Both the position numbers and the translations under genes were made by a program. The notes below the pieces were generated by a model that was not told where the DNA came from, ran no database searches, and worked only from the letters and a program-made list of their open reading frames with translations. From Cheiracanthium punctorium (Eukaryota; Arthropoda; Arachnida; Araneae; Cheiracanthiidae): a stretch of 64,000 nt of DNA. The stretch spans positions 1 through 64,000 of the forward strand of contig JAWZYV010014416.1 in the NCBI GenBank assembly GCA_038373885.1. Direction: 5' to 3'. Shown here piece after piece: positions 44,361 to 56,184 of the stretch (positions within the stretch are counted from its first letter, which is position 1; the number at the start of each line of letters is the position of its first letter).

Positions 44361-45330
44361 CAACACTTCCTAAATATAGAAAGCCTAAAAACTGCTACGT
44401 TACCAAGCTTTCACGTCACCAATAGACCTTCAGAAATGACGGCATCGCAGTTTTATTTTCATAAAGTAAAACCATGGACCCTACAAGGGTGGGGCTGGAT
44501 AGACCCCTGGGTCTAGGTCCCGGCACTAGATAGGGGCCCGAGTCCAGCCCTACGCAGCTCCAATTTCTAATTACTATATCTAATACAAACTAGAACAAAA
44601 TTTTTGAATATATATTTTTTATCCACAGCGAAATTTTAGAAGAATACAGCTAATTGTAACTTAAAATTTAAAATAACATATTTTGATAAACCGTTTATCA
44701 TAAAAGTCTAATAAAATTTTCATTGCGTCAGTTGTGTGAGTTTTATGTTCATCCTTCCTCCCGATAGGCCCGCCGAGTGGGAAGGAGAGGAAGGGCAATA
44801 GCCCCTGGCCTCGGGCTTTAGAGGGGAGCCGTAACTGGATGGAAATTTTACCACATATAAGGTTTTATTTTAAATAAGATAATTCAAATGTAACCATTAC
44901 TAGTAATCCTAAAGTTAAACTCTTTCAGAATGAAACTGAATACACTTATATGGTATTTGACTCTTGTAATTTTTAAGTAACACAATTTTGTAAATTGAGT
45001 TTATTTTGGACGTATGAAATAGTTATCATAATTTTCTTCATATTTACAGTTTAAACCAAGTCTTAAAAAGTGTAAGGGTAAGAAATAGGAGAGCAATTTT
45101 CATGCAGCTCACGGCTTAAAGAAGAAAAAATGGTGAGAATGCGGCGTATTTCTCATTTTGGGTCATGGATACGTAATCAAATGTGGGGCCATGAGTAAAA
45201 CTGTATTTAAATTTTCTGGTGAGTTTACTCGCGCATAACAGCATTTTAATGATTTGAGATTGACAGTTTAATTTTACGACAAAGGTAACTCTAATTGCAT
45301 AGTGTAATAAGGAAATCAATGATATAGCGT
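44361..45330. mobile_element. CRE-bearing foldback MITE, copy F, split
   Basis: The left part 44361-44472 (CAACACTTCCTAAATATAG, GCTACGTTACCAAGC, TTTTCATAAAGTAAAAC) and the part from 45194 (AGTAAAACTGTATTTAAATT, TTCTGGTGAGTTTACTC) join across the insert at 44473-45193 to give the order seen in copies E and G. The far right arm is lost after about 45330. Confidence 0.7.
44473..45193. mobile_element. hAT-like element, 721 bp, in a MITE
   Basis: Inverted ends CATGGACCCTACA and CATGGCCCCACA with an 8-bp duplication AGTAAAAC (44465-44472 and 45194-45201). GC-rich blocks near 44480-44560 and 44765-44835 resemble in style those of the hAT element at 5390. It has no transposase frame. The host sequence is known from other MITE copies, so the borders are firm. 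Confidence 0.75.
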
Positions 45331-45334
45331 AGAT

Positions 45335-46655
45335 TTTAAAAGCAGGGAAGCAACTTCATAAAATCAAAACTTTTCTTAGTACTATACAGTTATACTGTTT
45401 CGTTTGAAAGAAATATTACATGCACACATACAGTAAAATAAAATTCATGCAATTATTCAATGTACAATTAATTTAACAATTATCATGCTAGCCTAGCATT
45501 GTATTAATACAACATTATTGGTGATATCTAACTATTTACTTTTACCATCAAATAACCTTCCTTTTAACATCTAGGTTGCATTAACGCAACACGTTGCATG
45601 TTAGGCAGTCCTTTGAAGTTCAGAACTTTGATACTTGACGGTATGTGTTTTACATTCACTCTGTTATAGTTAAATTGTATAACATTTATGCAGTGAAGCT
45701 ATAGGAAGTTTAAGCATAATCGTTTAAGTATAAATGTAGTACATTTTAAATATAATAATGGTACTCGTTCGTAAAAAAGATGATGTGTTAAGCCTATAAA
45801 GTACCGTATATCTCGGCGTTTAACACGCAATTTCAGCTTCAAAAGATTACTTAATTTTTTCGTGTGCGTGTTATACTCCGAGTACAAGGTACATAACATA
45901 AAATAAGAAATGAATTTCTTGAGTGAGGTAAGGAACGATAAGTAATCCCACGTTAATAAATCCCGTGGTAGTTTCAACAGAAGCGACTCCCTTTTTTTAA
46001 GCATATAAATGTTTTCTTTATAATTACACATTTTAAGTGCGTGTAACATTTTTAATCACAGTAACAGTTCTCACAAAATGAAGAAAAGAAATCTGAAGAA
46101 ATCGGATTTAATCATCACTTTTAGATAAAATCATTGCTTTTGTAATTACGAAAGCCTCATTTCTGCATATTTTTCTTCATCTTTCCACCACCATTTTTAA
46201 AGAATTTTATTTTTAATTCAAAATTTGGTTTTGATTTAAACGCAAGAAGGAAGTTAAAAATTGGTAGTAAAAAAATCTCCTGATAACATCGGAAGAGTAG
46301 GTAGCTGTTTGTCATATATATCTATTCTCTTCGATAAAATTTAAATTCTAGCTACCGTTGTTCGGATAAGTTTTTTCAAAGATCGTTATCGTTATTTGTA
46401 TTAGACTATGTATTGTAATAGACCATGAGTTTTATTGCTACTGCCATTTTTTATGGTGAGCTTCAAAAAACATGTTGTACTTAAACTTTTGGACACCATT
46501 GCATTTCAAACATTTATTTTATTCCTACCTAGCTTGCTAAGAAAGTATGTAATAATAAATTTTCTTTCATATTATTTTTTTATTTGAAATCTTAAGTAAA
46601 GTAAATGAATAACAGCTTATCAAACTCAGCTAGAGAATCATGAGAAGGCGATCTA
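45335..46655. other. no gene seen
   Basis: AT-rich. The 116-codon minus frame at 45699-46049 overlaps a MITE (45804-45889) and I do not support it. Confidence 0.4.
45804..45889. mobile_element. TA-flanked 86-bp MITE
   Basis: CCGTATATCTCGGCGTTTAA faces an inverse CCTTGTACTCGGAGTATAA, each with TA outside (45802-45803 and 45890-45891). A short relative of the element at 56986-57134. Probably a Tc1/mariner-type non-autonomous element. Confidence 0.5.
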
Positions 46656-46659
46656 GGCC

Positions 46660-47104
46660 ATAACCTCCTAGATACAGAAGGCCTGAGAACTAAAGTTTTT
46701 ACGTTATCAGTAGGTCTTCTAAGATGACGTCATTACAGTTTTCATTTCACAAAGTAAAACTATTTAAAATTTCTGGTGGATAATACAAATTTTAGAGAGT
46801 ATCTTAAGTTAACGATAAAAATTAAAATATCTTTCTGATAAAAAATTATTTATTATGATTTATTTCTATAATAATTTCTATAATATTCATATTATATAAT
46901 TAGTGATAGTTAAAATTTCCTATTTGTCGTAAAATTAAATTTTCTATCTTAAATCATTACAATGTTTTATGCGGGAGTAAATTCACCACAAATTTTGACT
47001 AGTTTTACTTTGTGAAAATAAGTGTGTGATGACGTCACGTTAGTAGACCTAGTGATGACGGAAAAGCTTCTGTTCTCAGGCCTTCTATATCTAGGGGATG
47101 GTGC
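46660..47104. mobile_element. CRE-bearing foldback MITE, copy G
   Basis: Both arms retain TGACGTCA (46725-46732 and 47030-47037). Ends ACCTCCTAGATACAGAAGGCC and an inverse GGCCTTCTATATCTAG. A 7-bp direct repeat CTAGGCC flanks it (46653-46659, 47105-47111). Best copy for defining the family along with A and E. Confidence 0.8.
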
Positions 47105-47395
47105 CTAGGCCCTCTTAGCAGCCAATACAATGGTAATAATATTTAAAAGTATGTCACAGAATGTATCCTGTAAACTTTTATGTCTTCCGAGTGTGTTGTC
47201 ATCAGTTTTGGCATGGGGACTATACGCGAGACACGCTGAAGGATAAATGCGTTTCAAAATATTCAGATCAATAATTGTGAGAGTGAGTAATTAGTATTAG
47301 GTATTTATAGTAGGACTACCAATATTACAACTTTTAGCTGAACTTAAATCAAATTTTGACGGCGAAAGATTTTAGAGGTGAAAGTTTACATGAAA

Positions 47396-47503
47396 AGAGA
47401 TGGATGGGAGACAAAACCTATTCGAATTTTCCGGGACGAGACAAGGCTTTACAGTTGTGTTACGAGACGACATATACTTAAATTCGTTTTGCGCCCATCT
47501 CTG
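47396..47503. mobile_element. possible worn TAGGGATGG-type MITE
   Basis: AGAGATGGATGGGAGAC faces the inverse CAGAGATGGGCGCAAAAC, with GGGACGAGAC and TTACGAGACGAC inside, in the manner of 11252-11428. No duplication is seen. Confidence 0.35.
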
Positions 47504-47509
47504 TCTGTG

Positions 47510-49010
47510 AATGTAATTCCTATTAGCCAATTCAAGGTCCAATTTATTGAATGCATGATTATCAATATATCATGGATATTACAGAAAAACGTATAAAAAT
47601 AAATCTTAAAGTGAGGATTAAGACATACATAAACTGAGATACATTTTAAATGCAAACGCTTTAAAACTGAATCGGGGAAGGGAAAATTTATCAAGTTATG
47701 TTGACTTTACAAAGAATTCTTGCAACATAAAACCGTTTGCTGTGGTTACAGACCCAGCTGATAACTCTGTACAATAATAATAATAACAAAAATAAAAATA
47801 GGGAATCCACATCTAGGCAATTTCCTTTGCTTTTTAGATTATACGGACCCACCAACAGAGAAAAACATAAAAGAAAAAATCCCCAGCGATGGATTTACAG
47901 AAAAAAAAGAAAGTCACATAAGGGATTTACTTCTCAGAAGTCGTGCCATGAATTATGAATGAGAAAGGTTTAAGCCAGGATTAGGCACTTGACGCCTTCG
48001 GAATATGCGGGTAGACTTTTATCAGTTTACTGCCGGACAATTTATTCCATTCTTTGTTTTTTATGGTTATGGAGGAAAGAAAGTCTTTCTCCCTGATTTA
48101 TTTCTTTAAACAATTCAGATATCGTAGCTTCAATCTTTCGAATCCGGTATGGGGTGTTAGCCGCTTGGGACAAAAAAATTAAAATATGGGATGTGTCCGA
48201 AACATATTTTACTCCAGATATATGTTTTATAAATCCTATTTTAAAAATTGCAATCCGGGTTATAGAAGAGTGAGAGTAAAAGCAGTATTGAGGCTCTGCA
48301 GGTAGACAGATATGTGAGATAAGTAAAATGAATTGTTTGTGCTACTGAACAAGAAGCTTGTAAAAATACGTGTAGTAACATTATAGATGGGAACTTCAAA
48401 CCATGTGTACTCAGTAGATGAACACATCAGGGGAGTCGAGGCTCCTCCATAAATCTCGATCTTGAATATTTGTTACCGGACAAAATTTCATGATTTTTCT
48501 TTCTTTTTTAACACCAAATAAGCTACTGGTTAGGTTATACGATTTTTTATTTATAGGTTATAAAAACTTTTGTAAATTGAGGGAATACTCAGAGCCAATT
48601 CTTAAAAGTACTAATTTTTACTTTCTTTATTACTTATCATGTAGAACGACAGTTCTACGAGTGACGCAGCCAGCCCTAACCAACCAACCGTAAAACTTCG
48701 CGGCACTTATATTTACAGGTAGCTTTTCAATTTTTAAAAGTGTCTCTTCTGGATCTCTGAATCCGCTCTAACGAATTTTTTACAATTAATATATGATTTT
48801 AATCGGTGCCAAATTCGATGAGTGACGTCGCCGGTTAAGCTAGGAAAACTCGTTTTTTTTTATTTAATCCAGTTAAAAGGGGGAACTATTTAACCCGCGT
48901 AAGGAAATAAGGGAAATGATCTTGTTTCAAAGGCGGTAAACAAGGCAGGGAGTAGGAATACAGTGCTGTAGATCCGCGACAAGATTTGTAGAAGCTACCT
49001 TATATCGTAA
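47510..49010. other. no gene seen
   Basis: AT-rich with short frames at 47737-47958 and 48490-48693 that I cannot assign. An AATAATAATAACAAAAATAAAAATA run is at 47775. Confidence 0.4.
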
Positions 49011-49014
49011 ACCA

Positions 49015-49090
49015 GTTTGGTCGTAGACAGCTAATACGATTCGCTTCCGCGTTCTGACCAGGTGACTTAGGTTCTATCCCCGACGTCGCA
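49015..49090 (+). pseudogene. tRNA-like sequence (pseudogene or SINE head)
   Basis: GTTTGGTCGTAGACAGCTAATACG with AGGTTCTATCCCCGACG about 40 bp later gives A-box-like and B-box-like elements in tRNA spacing. Cloverleaf stems are incomplete, so it is probably a SINE head or tRNA pseudogene. Confidence 0.45.
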
Positions 49091-49815
49091 CTTTTGCAAG
49101 ATGAGCTTTGTGTTACTGCCGTTTTTGTTTTATTTCATTTAAAAAATAATAACAGATTATTATATACTTTACTTATTTTTTCTGTAATTTATTTTGCTAT
49201 AATTAATAATTAAAAATAGTTAAGACTTTGAATTAAAAAATCATTAATTTAAGTATTTTTTGGTAAAACTCCTTCCTAACCTTTTCTTTAAGTATTTCGT
49301 TTCGCTAGTAATTTGATAGCTATTTCTAATTAAATTAAGTCTTTATTTTTCTAATATTATTAACTCCATTTGGAAAATTCAATATGTAGTTAATATCTCA
49401 ATTTTTTTTTCTTTTCAGAAAGCTCACATAATTAATTAATAATAATTATTTAGTATTCAAAGGAAAATAAATCGTAGTTTTACATACTAACTAGTTTTAA
49501 TAATAATTCTTTTACTCTTCATGCATATATAAAATTTATTGAAATTATTGAATTATAATTTTGAGACCAATATTTTTTCCAAATCTTAGGTTTTCTCACT
49601 TTTATTTTGCATTCCTTTAAATACCAGATTTAAAATTTTGTTCAATACTTTTCCGATAGAAATTTGATTAATTAATCTAAATTTATACATGCACTATATT
49701 TTGTATTAAACATTTAAAGACCGGAGATGGCATCTTAAACAAGATGTTGTGCCCACCCGAGCCGAGTTGATAAGATACTGCAGATGGTAGATAACTAAAG
49801 TATAAATGTCCAGGG
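49090..49815. other. no gene seen
   Basis: Very AT-rich stretch with no recognisable feature. Confidence 0.5.
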
Positions 49816-50046
49816 TCAAGGACGTGCCAACGTTTTAGAAAGTGGGAGGGGGGCGACGAAACTACCTTGCCCCCCTCCTCCCCTGGAGATTTAGTATATA
49901 GTGTTATGGCGTAAACAAACTTGCATTTCAAAGCGAAATCTGAACTCAAATTGTTACAAGAGTGAAATTTGCCTCCTCTAGAAATTTTTTTAACTTTGCC
50001 CCCACCCCCACCCCCACCTTTAAAAATTTTCGATGGGCGTCCATGC
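49816..50046. mobile_element. possible MITE with G/C-rich runs
   Basis: GGACGTGCCAACG at the left and the inverse GGACGCCCATCG at the right, each followed inward by an A/T stretch and a G-rich run (GTGGGAGGGGGGC; CCCCCACCCCCACCCCCACC on the plus strand). The duplication is not clear. Confidence 0.35.
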
Positions 50047-50049
50047 AGG

Positions 50050-50525
50050 GCTTCTCAAGGCTTGATTGTTGCAGAGAGAAAGAGCTATATAAGGTTTCGT
50101 TATGAAGGTTTCAAAGCCCCTGCCTCTCGCTTTCCTGTAAGTAAGCTGGGTCCCGCATTTTAATCTCGAAAGTCCCGTAAATCCCTGTATAAAAGTTGGC
50201 AAGCCTAGCATGCTCCCACTGCCCCCCCCCCCTACACACCTCACTGATAGACTCACCGAATTGTTTCGCTACTAGATTGACAATGAATGAAATCAGAATC
50301 CGAAGTTGTTTCTCCGTACAGTTTTAATATTATCAAGAACGTGCTTAGGGCTTTAGCGGCACTGGACAAAAACCAGTTGCAGGTCTTTCGAATTTGTCTA
50401 CTTACTAAATAGTGGATCTTGACTGCCCCCGCCATTTCCCAGAAAAGGTTGTACTGACTCTAATTAAGTAAATTTGAATAACTGCATTAATAACTGCATA
50501 ATGTAAAAGCTGCATCCTTGCTACT
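50050..50525. other. no gene seen
   Basis: A C11 run is at about 50222-50232. No supportable gene. Confidence 0.4.
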
Positions 50526-50533
50526 TGCCGGAC

Positions 50534-50701
50534 CAAGGGCGGCTCCAGCGAGTGGGCCATGGGGGCCATGGCCCCCTCCGAGCTTGGATTTCACACGTTC
50601 CGTAACGATTTCATACATTCAATTTGCGCTTTGAACAATTTGGAGACCTATCTAAAAAGTCCAATGGCCCCCTCCGAAAATTCATTCTGGTGCCGCCTTT
50701 G
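50534..50701. mobile_element. hAT-like MITE, 168 bp, with perfect 8-bp TSD
   Basis: Inverted ends CAAGGGCGGCTCCAG and CAAAGGCGGCACCAG; direct repeats TGCCGGAC at 50526-50533 and 50702-50709. Inside, ATGGCCCCCTCCGA appears at both ends in the same orientation. Non-coding. Confidence 0.85.
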
Positions 50702-50973
50702 TGCCGGACTGTAAATTTGAAAAAGAAAGTTATACACGAATATCATAATATAGTTAAAAATTTAACTTAGCGATAGCTTTAAACTGAAAGCAAACATTGC
50801 ATTAATAGATTACATTGCATTAAAATAATAGAACGAGTAACTAGATTATCATTAATTAAGAACGAGATTATTAAATTAATAATTTTAACGAAACTTAACT
50901 TACGGTTATCGTTAAACTAAATGCAAATTTATGAATCACAATCCATTAAAACAATAGAACCAATAGTTATATA

Positions 50974-51206
50974 CTGTTGTTGTTGTTCTAGAATTAAGGC
51001 CGATTAGCTACACGTAGGCTCTAAGCCGAGAGGTGGGTGCCCTCCGTGGGGGTTGTTCTAAGGGGTCCTAACCCGTATTTACTCTAAGTTTTGGAGGAAA
51101 CCACAGGAAACTCCGAACGATTAGGTCGGCGGACGGAATCTGGTTTTGAACCAGGCACCTTCCATCTCCCAGTTCAGAGCGCTATGCGCTCGGCCATTGA
51201 TGGGGC
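50974..51206 (-). mobile_element. tRNA-derived SINE with 14-bp TSD
   Basis: Direct repeats CCAATAGTTATATA flank it (50960-50973 and 51207-51220). On the minus strand the head ATGGCCGAGCGCATAGCGC is an A-box and CTGGTTCAAAACCAG, about 35 bp on, a B-box. The tail at the left is an (AAC)n run. The perfect duplication and clean tail suggest a fairly recent insertion. Confidence 0.85.
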
Positions 51207-51224
51207 CCAATAGTTATATAACTA

Positions 51225-51555
51225 TAATATAAAAATTAACTTACGTTTAGCATTAATCTGAATGCAAATTTATGAAATAAAATCAAAGATGGCAAAAATA
51301 CTAATGTGTACTCGACCCAAATTATAAATAGAAAATTACTCAAAAAATTATTGATTATAATCAGTATTATGTCTCTTATTATAAAATTCTAACAAAAACA
51401 TGTCAATTTTCTGTTACATGTTTTTTAATCAAATACTCTGATACTGCATGAAAACAGGTTTGTATATTTATTTACATAACTTAGTGTCAAGCAAACTTCT
51501 GAAATTCGCCCGTGAAACTAATTTATTATCTTCTGACCATACCCCTAAAAAGTAA
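51225..51555. other. no gene seen
   Basis: AT-rich sequence with no recognisable feature. Confidence 0.5.
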
Positions 51556-51560
51556 TGATA

Positions 51561-52312
51561 TCCCCATGCAAAAACCCTTAACTGGTTAAAAGTTTGTGAC
51601 GCAGCATTTTACTTTATAGCTCTATGAATTTTAAATATGTGTCTTAAAAATAATGATATCAAATTTTGAGTGACGCCCTGCTGGGATTTTTCAAGATTTC
51701 TTTTTAAATTCCAGTTACTTTCGTTAACTAAAGTTTCGTTACTTAAAGTTACTTTCGTTATATTTTCTAAAGAAGATTTACGCATTTAAGCAATACTTTT
51801 AATTATGAAATACACTATCAAATATATCACACTTTCACTGAGTCTATATAATGTATTCAAATGAATTTATTTCAATAATTTATCTTTTGCGTCACGCTAT
51901 CCAAAAGAGCAAGCAAAATTTTCATATACATTTCACTTAGTTTGGTTACTATGACACTAACTAAATATTTGCGTAAATTTTACTTGCCCTTTTGGATAGC
52001 GTGACGCAAAAGATAAATTAAATTATTGAAATAAATTCATTTGAATACATTATATAGACTCAGTGAAAGTGTGATATATTTGGCAGTGCATTTCATAATT
52101 AAAAGCATTGCTTAAATGCGTAAATCTTCTTTAGAAAATATAACGAAAGTAACTGTTATGGAATTTAAAAACAAATCTTTAAAAATCCCAGCAGGGCGTC
52201 ACTCAAAATTTGATATCATTATTTTTAAGACCCATATTTAAAATACATAGAGCTATAAAGTAACATGCTGCGTCACAAATTTTTAACCAGTTAAGGGTTT
52301 TTGCATGGGGAT
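51561..52312. mobile_element. foldback element, 752-bp near-palindrome
   Basis: The left arm (51561-51922) and right arm (about 51973-52312) are inverse copies with few differences, separated by about 50 bp. The outer end is TCCCCATGCAAAAACCCTTA and the inner end GCGTCACGCTATCCAAAAG. The left arm has about 30 extra bases near 51720-51750. No open frame. It would form a long hairpin if transcribed. Class unknown; a foldback MITE or an inverted duplication. Confidence 0.85.
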
Positions 52313-54770
52313 TTATTTGCATATGTTTTTGTCAAATATTCACCTTAGATTTCGTTCCTTGTTTATTCAATATAGATGTCTATTTTTTTCTCTATAGCAA
52401 GGACAGCGTTTATTTTGATGCATCACCTGGTCTGTAGAGACGTAAAACAGTCTGAAATCTTCAGCTGTGAGATCCGTGATATAGGAAATGTTAAAAGTAA
52501 AAGAATATGTAGGTTTCTTTAATTTATTTTCTTTTTCTCTTCGTCTCCTTTTCTTCCTCTTCTTTAATCTTATTTTTCCAATTGAAATGTTTAATATTTT
52601 TTACAATTCACAATACTTAAAAAAAAGTTTTAAGGAGCCTTTTGTGTTGTTTTATTCTTTGCGAACATATGCTTGCTCATTTGTTAGATCGACAAGATAT
52701 GAACAAGCCGAAAATCGCAACGTGCCTCCAGTCGATAGAATTCAGTCTGATTGCCTTAGTAATATTGCTTAATAATGTAACTTACTAAGAAAAAGCTGAA
52801 ATATAAAAAATAGCTGATACTGCATTCGATCTATCGGAATCCTATGCATAACTGCCAACAAATTTAAAATACAACCACTTTTGGCAAAACGGCATGTTTC
52901 TTTTAAAATGTTTTTCAAAATATTAACCACACCCAGAAAAATTAAAGTGTGATATTTTCCAACAGAAAAATAACCCTTTAAAATTACTGCGAACGAAAAG
53001 TGGTTATTTATATTCCTGATTTTTTTCAATTATACCTATGCTTGAGAAATGGCTTCCATGGCTGGTAATTCAAAACAAAGTAAACTTAACCCCTTGAGTA
53101 CTTTTGACGATTACATTGCGTCGTGTACTTGCTTTGCTTAAGAAACGGGTGAGGACTACGTTACGTCATGCACTTGCTTTGTTTAAGTAATACATAGCGA
53201 GTATGTTTCGTCATTCCAACTAGGACAAAATTAAGCATGCACATTCTTGTTCATGACAAGAGATTTGTAAAAGTTGTAGGAAGACGTTTCTTCTATTCAG
53301 GGCAGGGTTGCCGGATTGGCCTTCTCTGAAGGCCAAATAAAGAGAGATTTTCAGTGTAAAATTCGTGAATAATTTTTGTTTTATTCAAAATTCGAGTATC
53401 TGAAATGAACTCGTAGGACATCATTTGTCTTTAAGAGTTTCTTGATAATCTTCGTTTATGGGTGGTATCTATTTTTCACTTGTGAAACATGTGTAGGGAT
53501 TAAGCTTTTATTGGAAAAAATTATTTTAAAATGATTACTTTATTGCTGTTTCTATAAACTCAATAGTTTCTGTTTTTTCTTTTTCTTAAGTGTTAAGAGA
53601 GTTTTTTATAATTTGAGATGCAAGATTTTGTCGGGTCTGAAGATGATAATTGAAGTCTGAGAAAGAAGTGTAAACGAGCAACTTATTTTTAAATGACAAC
53701 TCACTGGAAGCTTAGGAGATAATTATCAGTCAGAATTTCCGAACTTGTTTCTCTCGTACTGGCTCATTAATTTTAATAGGACTTGGTCTAATATTATTCC
53801 TACATATATCCATCTTTGAGATCATAGGAAATACAGATGTACATGTATGGTTAGATCAGCCAAAGGAATCAGTTAATCCTTATATATTTTCCGGTGGTTT
53901 TACTTGAAAAATAAAAATTAACTTTGAAAATTTAGATTTTTTAATTTCTTTTAGTTTTAAATTTATTTTTACTGAAGTATTTATTTAATTTATTTTATAA
54001 ATAACAGTATAAGAAGTACATTTACATTAATAAATAAATAATATTTCGTCTTAATTACATAACGTCCTCACTGATTGATGAAATTTAAGCAGAAAATTTA
54101 TTAGAATTTTACTTGCATTTATTGTTTAATAGTAGTAGTCTGTGTCTACTAATATGATGTTAGATTTCTCTGAATAACCAGCCATTTTAATACAGTTGCA
54201 GATGACATTTTCCACGCGTAAATACTTTTTTCTCTCATTAGGCTCCTAACCATTAGAACTTTAAAGAAATATTTTGCATTTTAAATATTTGATGGCACGA
54301 ATTAGAATTCACAGACAACTTGCAGACATACATTCCTATGTCTTTCGTCCGTCTAATTCCTAGACTTTGGTTGGCTTTTCCAACTTATGCGCGATATGTG
54401 ACTCAGGAATGTTCGGTATTCAGACAAATTACTCAGCAGCTGAGTTCCACTGAACTCCCGCCTTCAACAGCACGGTCCAAAAATAACGGAATAGCTTTAT
54501 AAATATTCCACCATTGATTAGCTCACACAAAAGTCGATCTCTTCCTGGAAACATAAAAATGAAAACTAAACGCATTTACCTGGGTTAAATACTACTTAGC
54601 TTTTACTGATCTCCATTTTTCACTCCAGTGCACTTACACCTTTTTGTAATTAATACATCTATCATAAATTATTTTAAAAATTTTTAGCTCGAAAGTAGCA
54701 TTTTTGGACTCATTTAGGCTTTGATGTTTTGAGTAACTATTCTAACTAGTAGTTTTTTAAACAGCTATCC
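52313..54770. other. no gene seen; scattered repeats
   Basis: Contains a palindromic MITE (52848-53025), a two-unit repeat with TTACGTCATGCACTTGCTTTG (53112-53195) and a CAGGGTTGCCGGATTGGCC hairpin at about 53304-53340 resembling a hAT end. The 94-codon frame at 52488-52772 is unassigned. Confidence 0.4.
52848..53025. mobile_element. palindromic GCTGCCAAC-type MITE
   Basis: Left CATAACTGCCAAC, then ACAACCACTTTTGGCAAAAC; right GAACGAAAAGTGGTTATTTA and ATTCCTG in inverse order. The terminal match is looser than in the copy at 43211. Confidence 0.45.
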
Positions 54771-54773
54771 TAA

Positions 54774-54862
54774 CACAGAAAAGTATGTGTTAGAAGATAC
54801 ATGAAGAGTCACACAGAAGAGTATGTGTTAGAAGATACATGAAGAGTCACACAGAAGAGTAA
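54774..54862. repeat. 38-bp tandem repeat, 2.3 units
   Basis: GTATGTGTTAGAAGATACAT followed by GAAGAGTCACACAGAAGA occurs twice without change (54783 and 54821), plus part of a third unit. Confidence 0.9.
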
Positions 54863-54869
54863 AAAATCA

Positions 54870-55775
54870 GTTCTCAGTCTTCCGTGGTTGCAAAAGGTGG
54901 AACTTGTCTCCTCTGAAGAAGGGCGAACATTTTTTTTTTTTTTTTTTGCCCAAAACGTACGTTCTGAACGATAAGTGCACTTTATGTACGTTATTTTATA
55001 AATTTTTAATTGTTTCATGTCACTATTTTTTTCCTCAAACTAACAAAAAAGCTGTTTATGTGTAAGTAAACTCACCAGAAATTTTGCGAAGTGTTATATA
55101 TAGAAAATGTTTTTCATCGTGTACAGCAAGTTGACATATCAACTCTTGAATGTCTCTTAGTTAATAAAAGTGAGTCCGATGTGTTTAGGAGACAAAAAAT
55201 AAGTTTTGTTGAAAAATGAAAGTACTGGTTGTTCATCATTATGAAATTAATTTCTTCACTGATTAACATCTTTATGCATAGCTGCCAGCTTCTCCGATTA
55301 CGTGAGGAGATTTTCTACCTCTAACTTTTACTTGGCAATTTAATGGTAAAATGAGTCCAAATATTTAAAGTAAAACTGTTTAAAGATTGTGGTGGAAAAT
55401 CCGGAAGAATTGGCAGCTGTGTTTATGAGAAAGATTTAAAAATTAGACCTTTAATCTTAAAATATACCAACAAATTGGGATTGCAGCTTAAATGTTTAAG
55501 AATAATTTTACTGTTGTTCCAGTAATAATAAGATAAATTTAAACAATAACAAACTTGATTAAGCAATGATAAACAACCAGAATCTTAATTTTTCCTTGCT
55601 AATTTTGATTTCCAACCTAAAATAACTTGCGCATGATGTTTGCTAAATATTTAACATTATCATATTGATAATACATGATAAACTGGAAAACTGTCATGTT
55701 GGTGTTACATACTAAACTGACAACTTGTGAGATATTAGGCCTTCTGGGCTTGGCTATAATCCTCAAAATGTGCAA
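54870..55775. other. no gene seen; MITE fragments
   Basis: A T21 tract is near 54927-54947. Bases 55045-55085 (GTAAGTAAACTCACCAGAAATTTT order) match the right arm of the CRE-bearing MITE family. Confidence 0.4.
55277..55424. mobile_element. palindromic GCTGCCAAC-type MITE, 148 bp
   Basis: Inverted ends CATAGCTGCCAGCTTCTCCG and CACAGCTGCCAATTCTTCCG, both followed inward by GATT. Best-defined short member of this family. Confidence 0.65.
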
Positions 55776-55782
55776 GGTCGTG

Positions 55783-56177
55783 CAAACGCCTATATATAGA
55801 AAGCCTAACTGAAGCTTTGACCTAGCACTACGTTTTGAAATGACGCGATCGCAGTTCTATTTACATAAAAAAAAAATATTTTAAATTTTTTGGTTAATGC
55901 TACAAATATTAGAAAATACTAGTATCTTAAGATAAAAATTAAAATACCTTTGTTATTCAAAAGTGCATCTATAATATACTTCCATATCATATTACATAAT
56001 TAGTTGCATTTAAAATATAATTAAAATGTCGTTATGCGTGAGTAAATTTACCAGAAATTTTAAATAGTTTTACTTAAAGAAAGTGAAACTGTGGTAGCCT
56101 CATTTCAGAGGTCATCTGGTTGACGCAAAATCTTGGCGACATAGCTGTTATTATGCTTTCTGTATCTAACAGGTTGC
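55783..56177. mobile_element. CRE-bearing foldback MITE, copy H
   Basis: CAAACGCCTATATATAGAAAGCC-like left end; AAATTTTTTGGTTAATGC, GATAAAAATTAAAATACCTTT and CGTGAGTAAATTTACCAG inside. A 7-bp repeat GGTCGTG flanks it (55776-55782 and 56178-56184). The CRE sites are mutated. Confidence 0.7.
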
Positions 56178-56184
56178 GGTCGTG

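Noticed and set aside
51000..51206. Functional tRNA gene on the minus strand
   Set aside because: A- and B-boxes are present, but a target duplication, (AAC)n tail and body sequence show a SINE.
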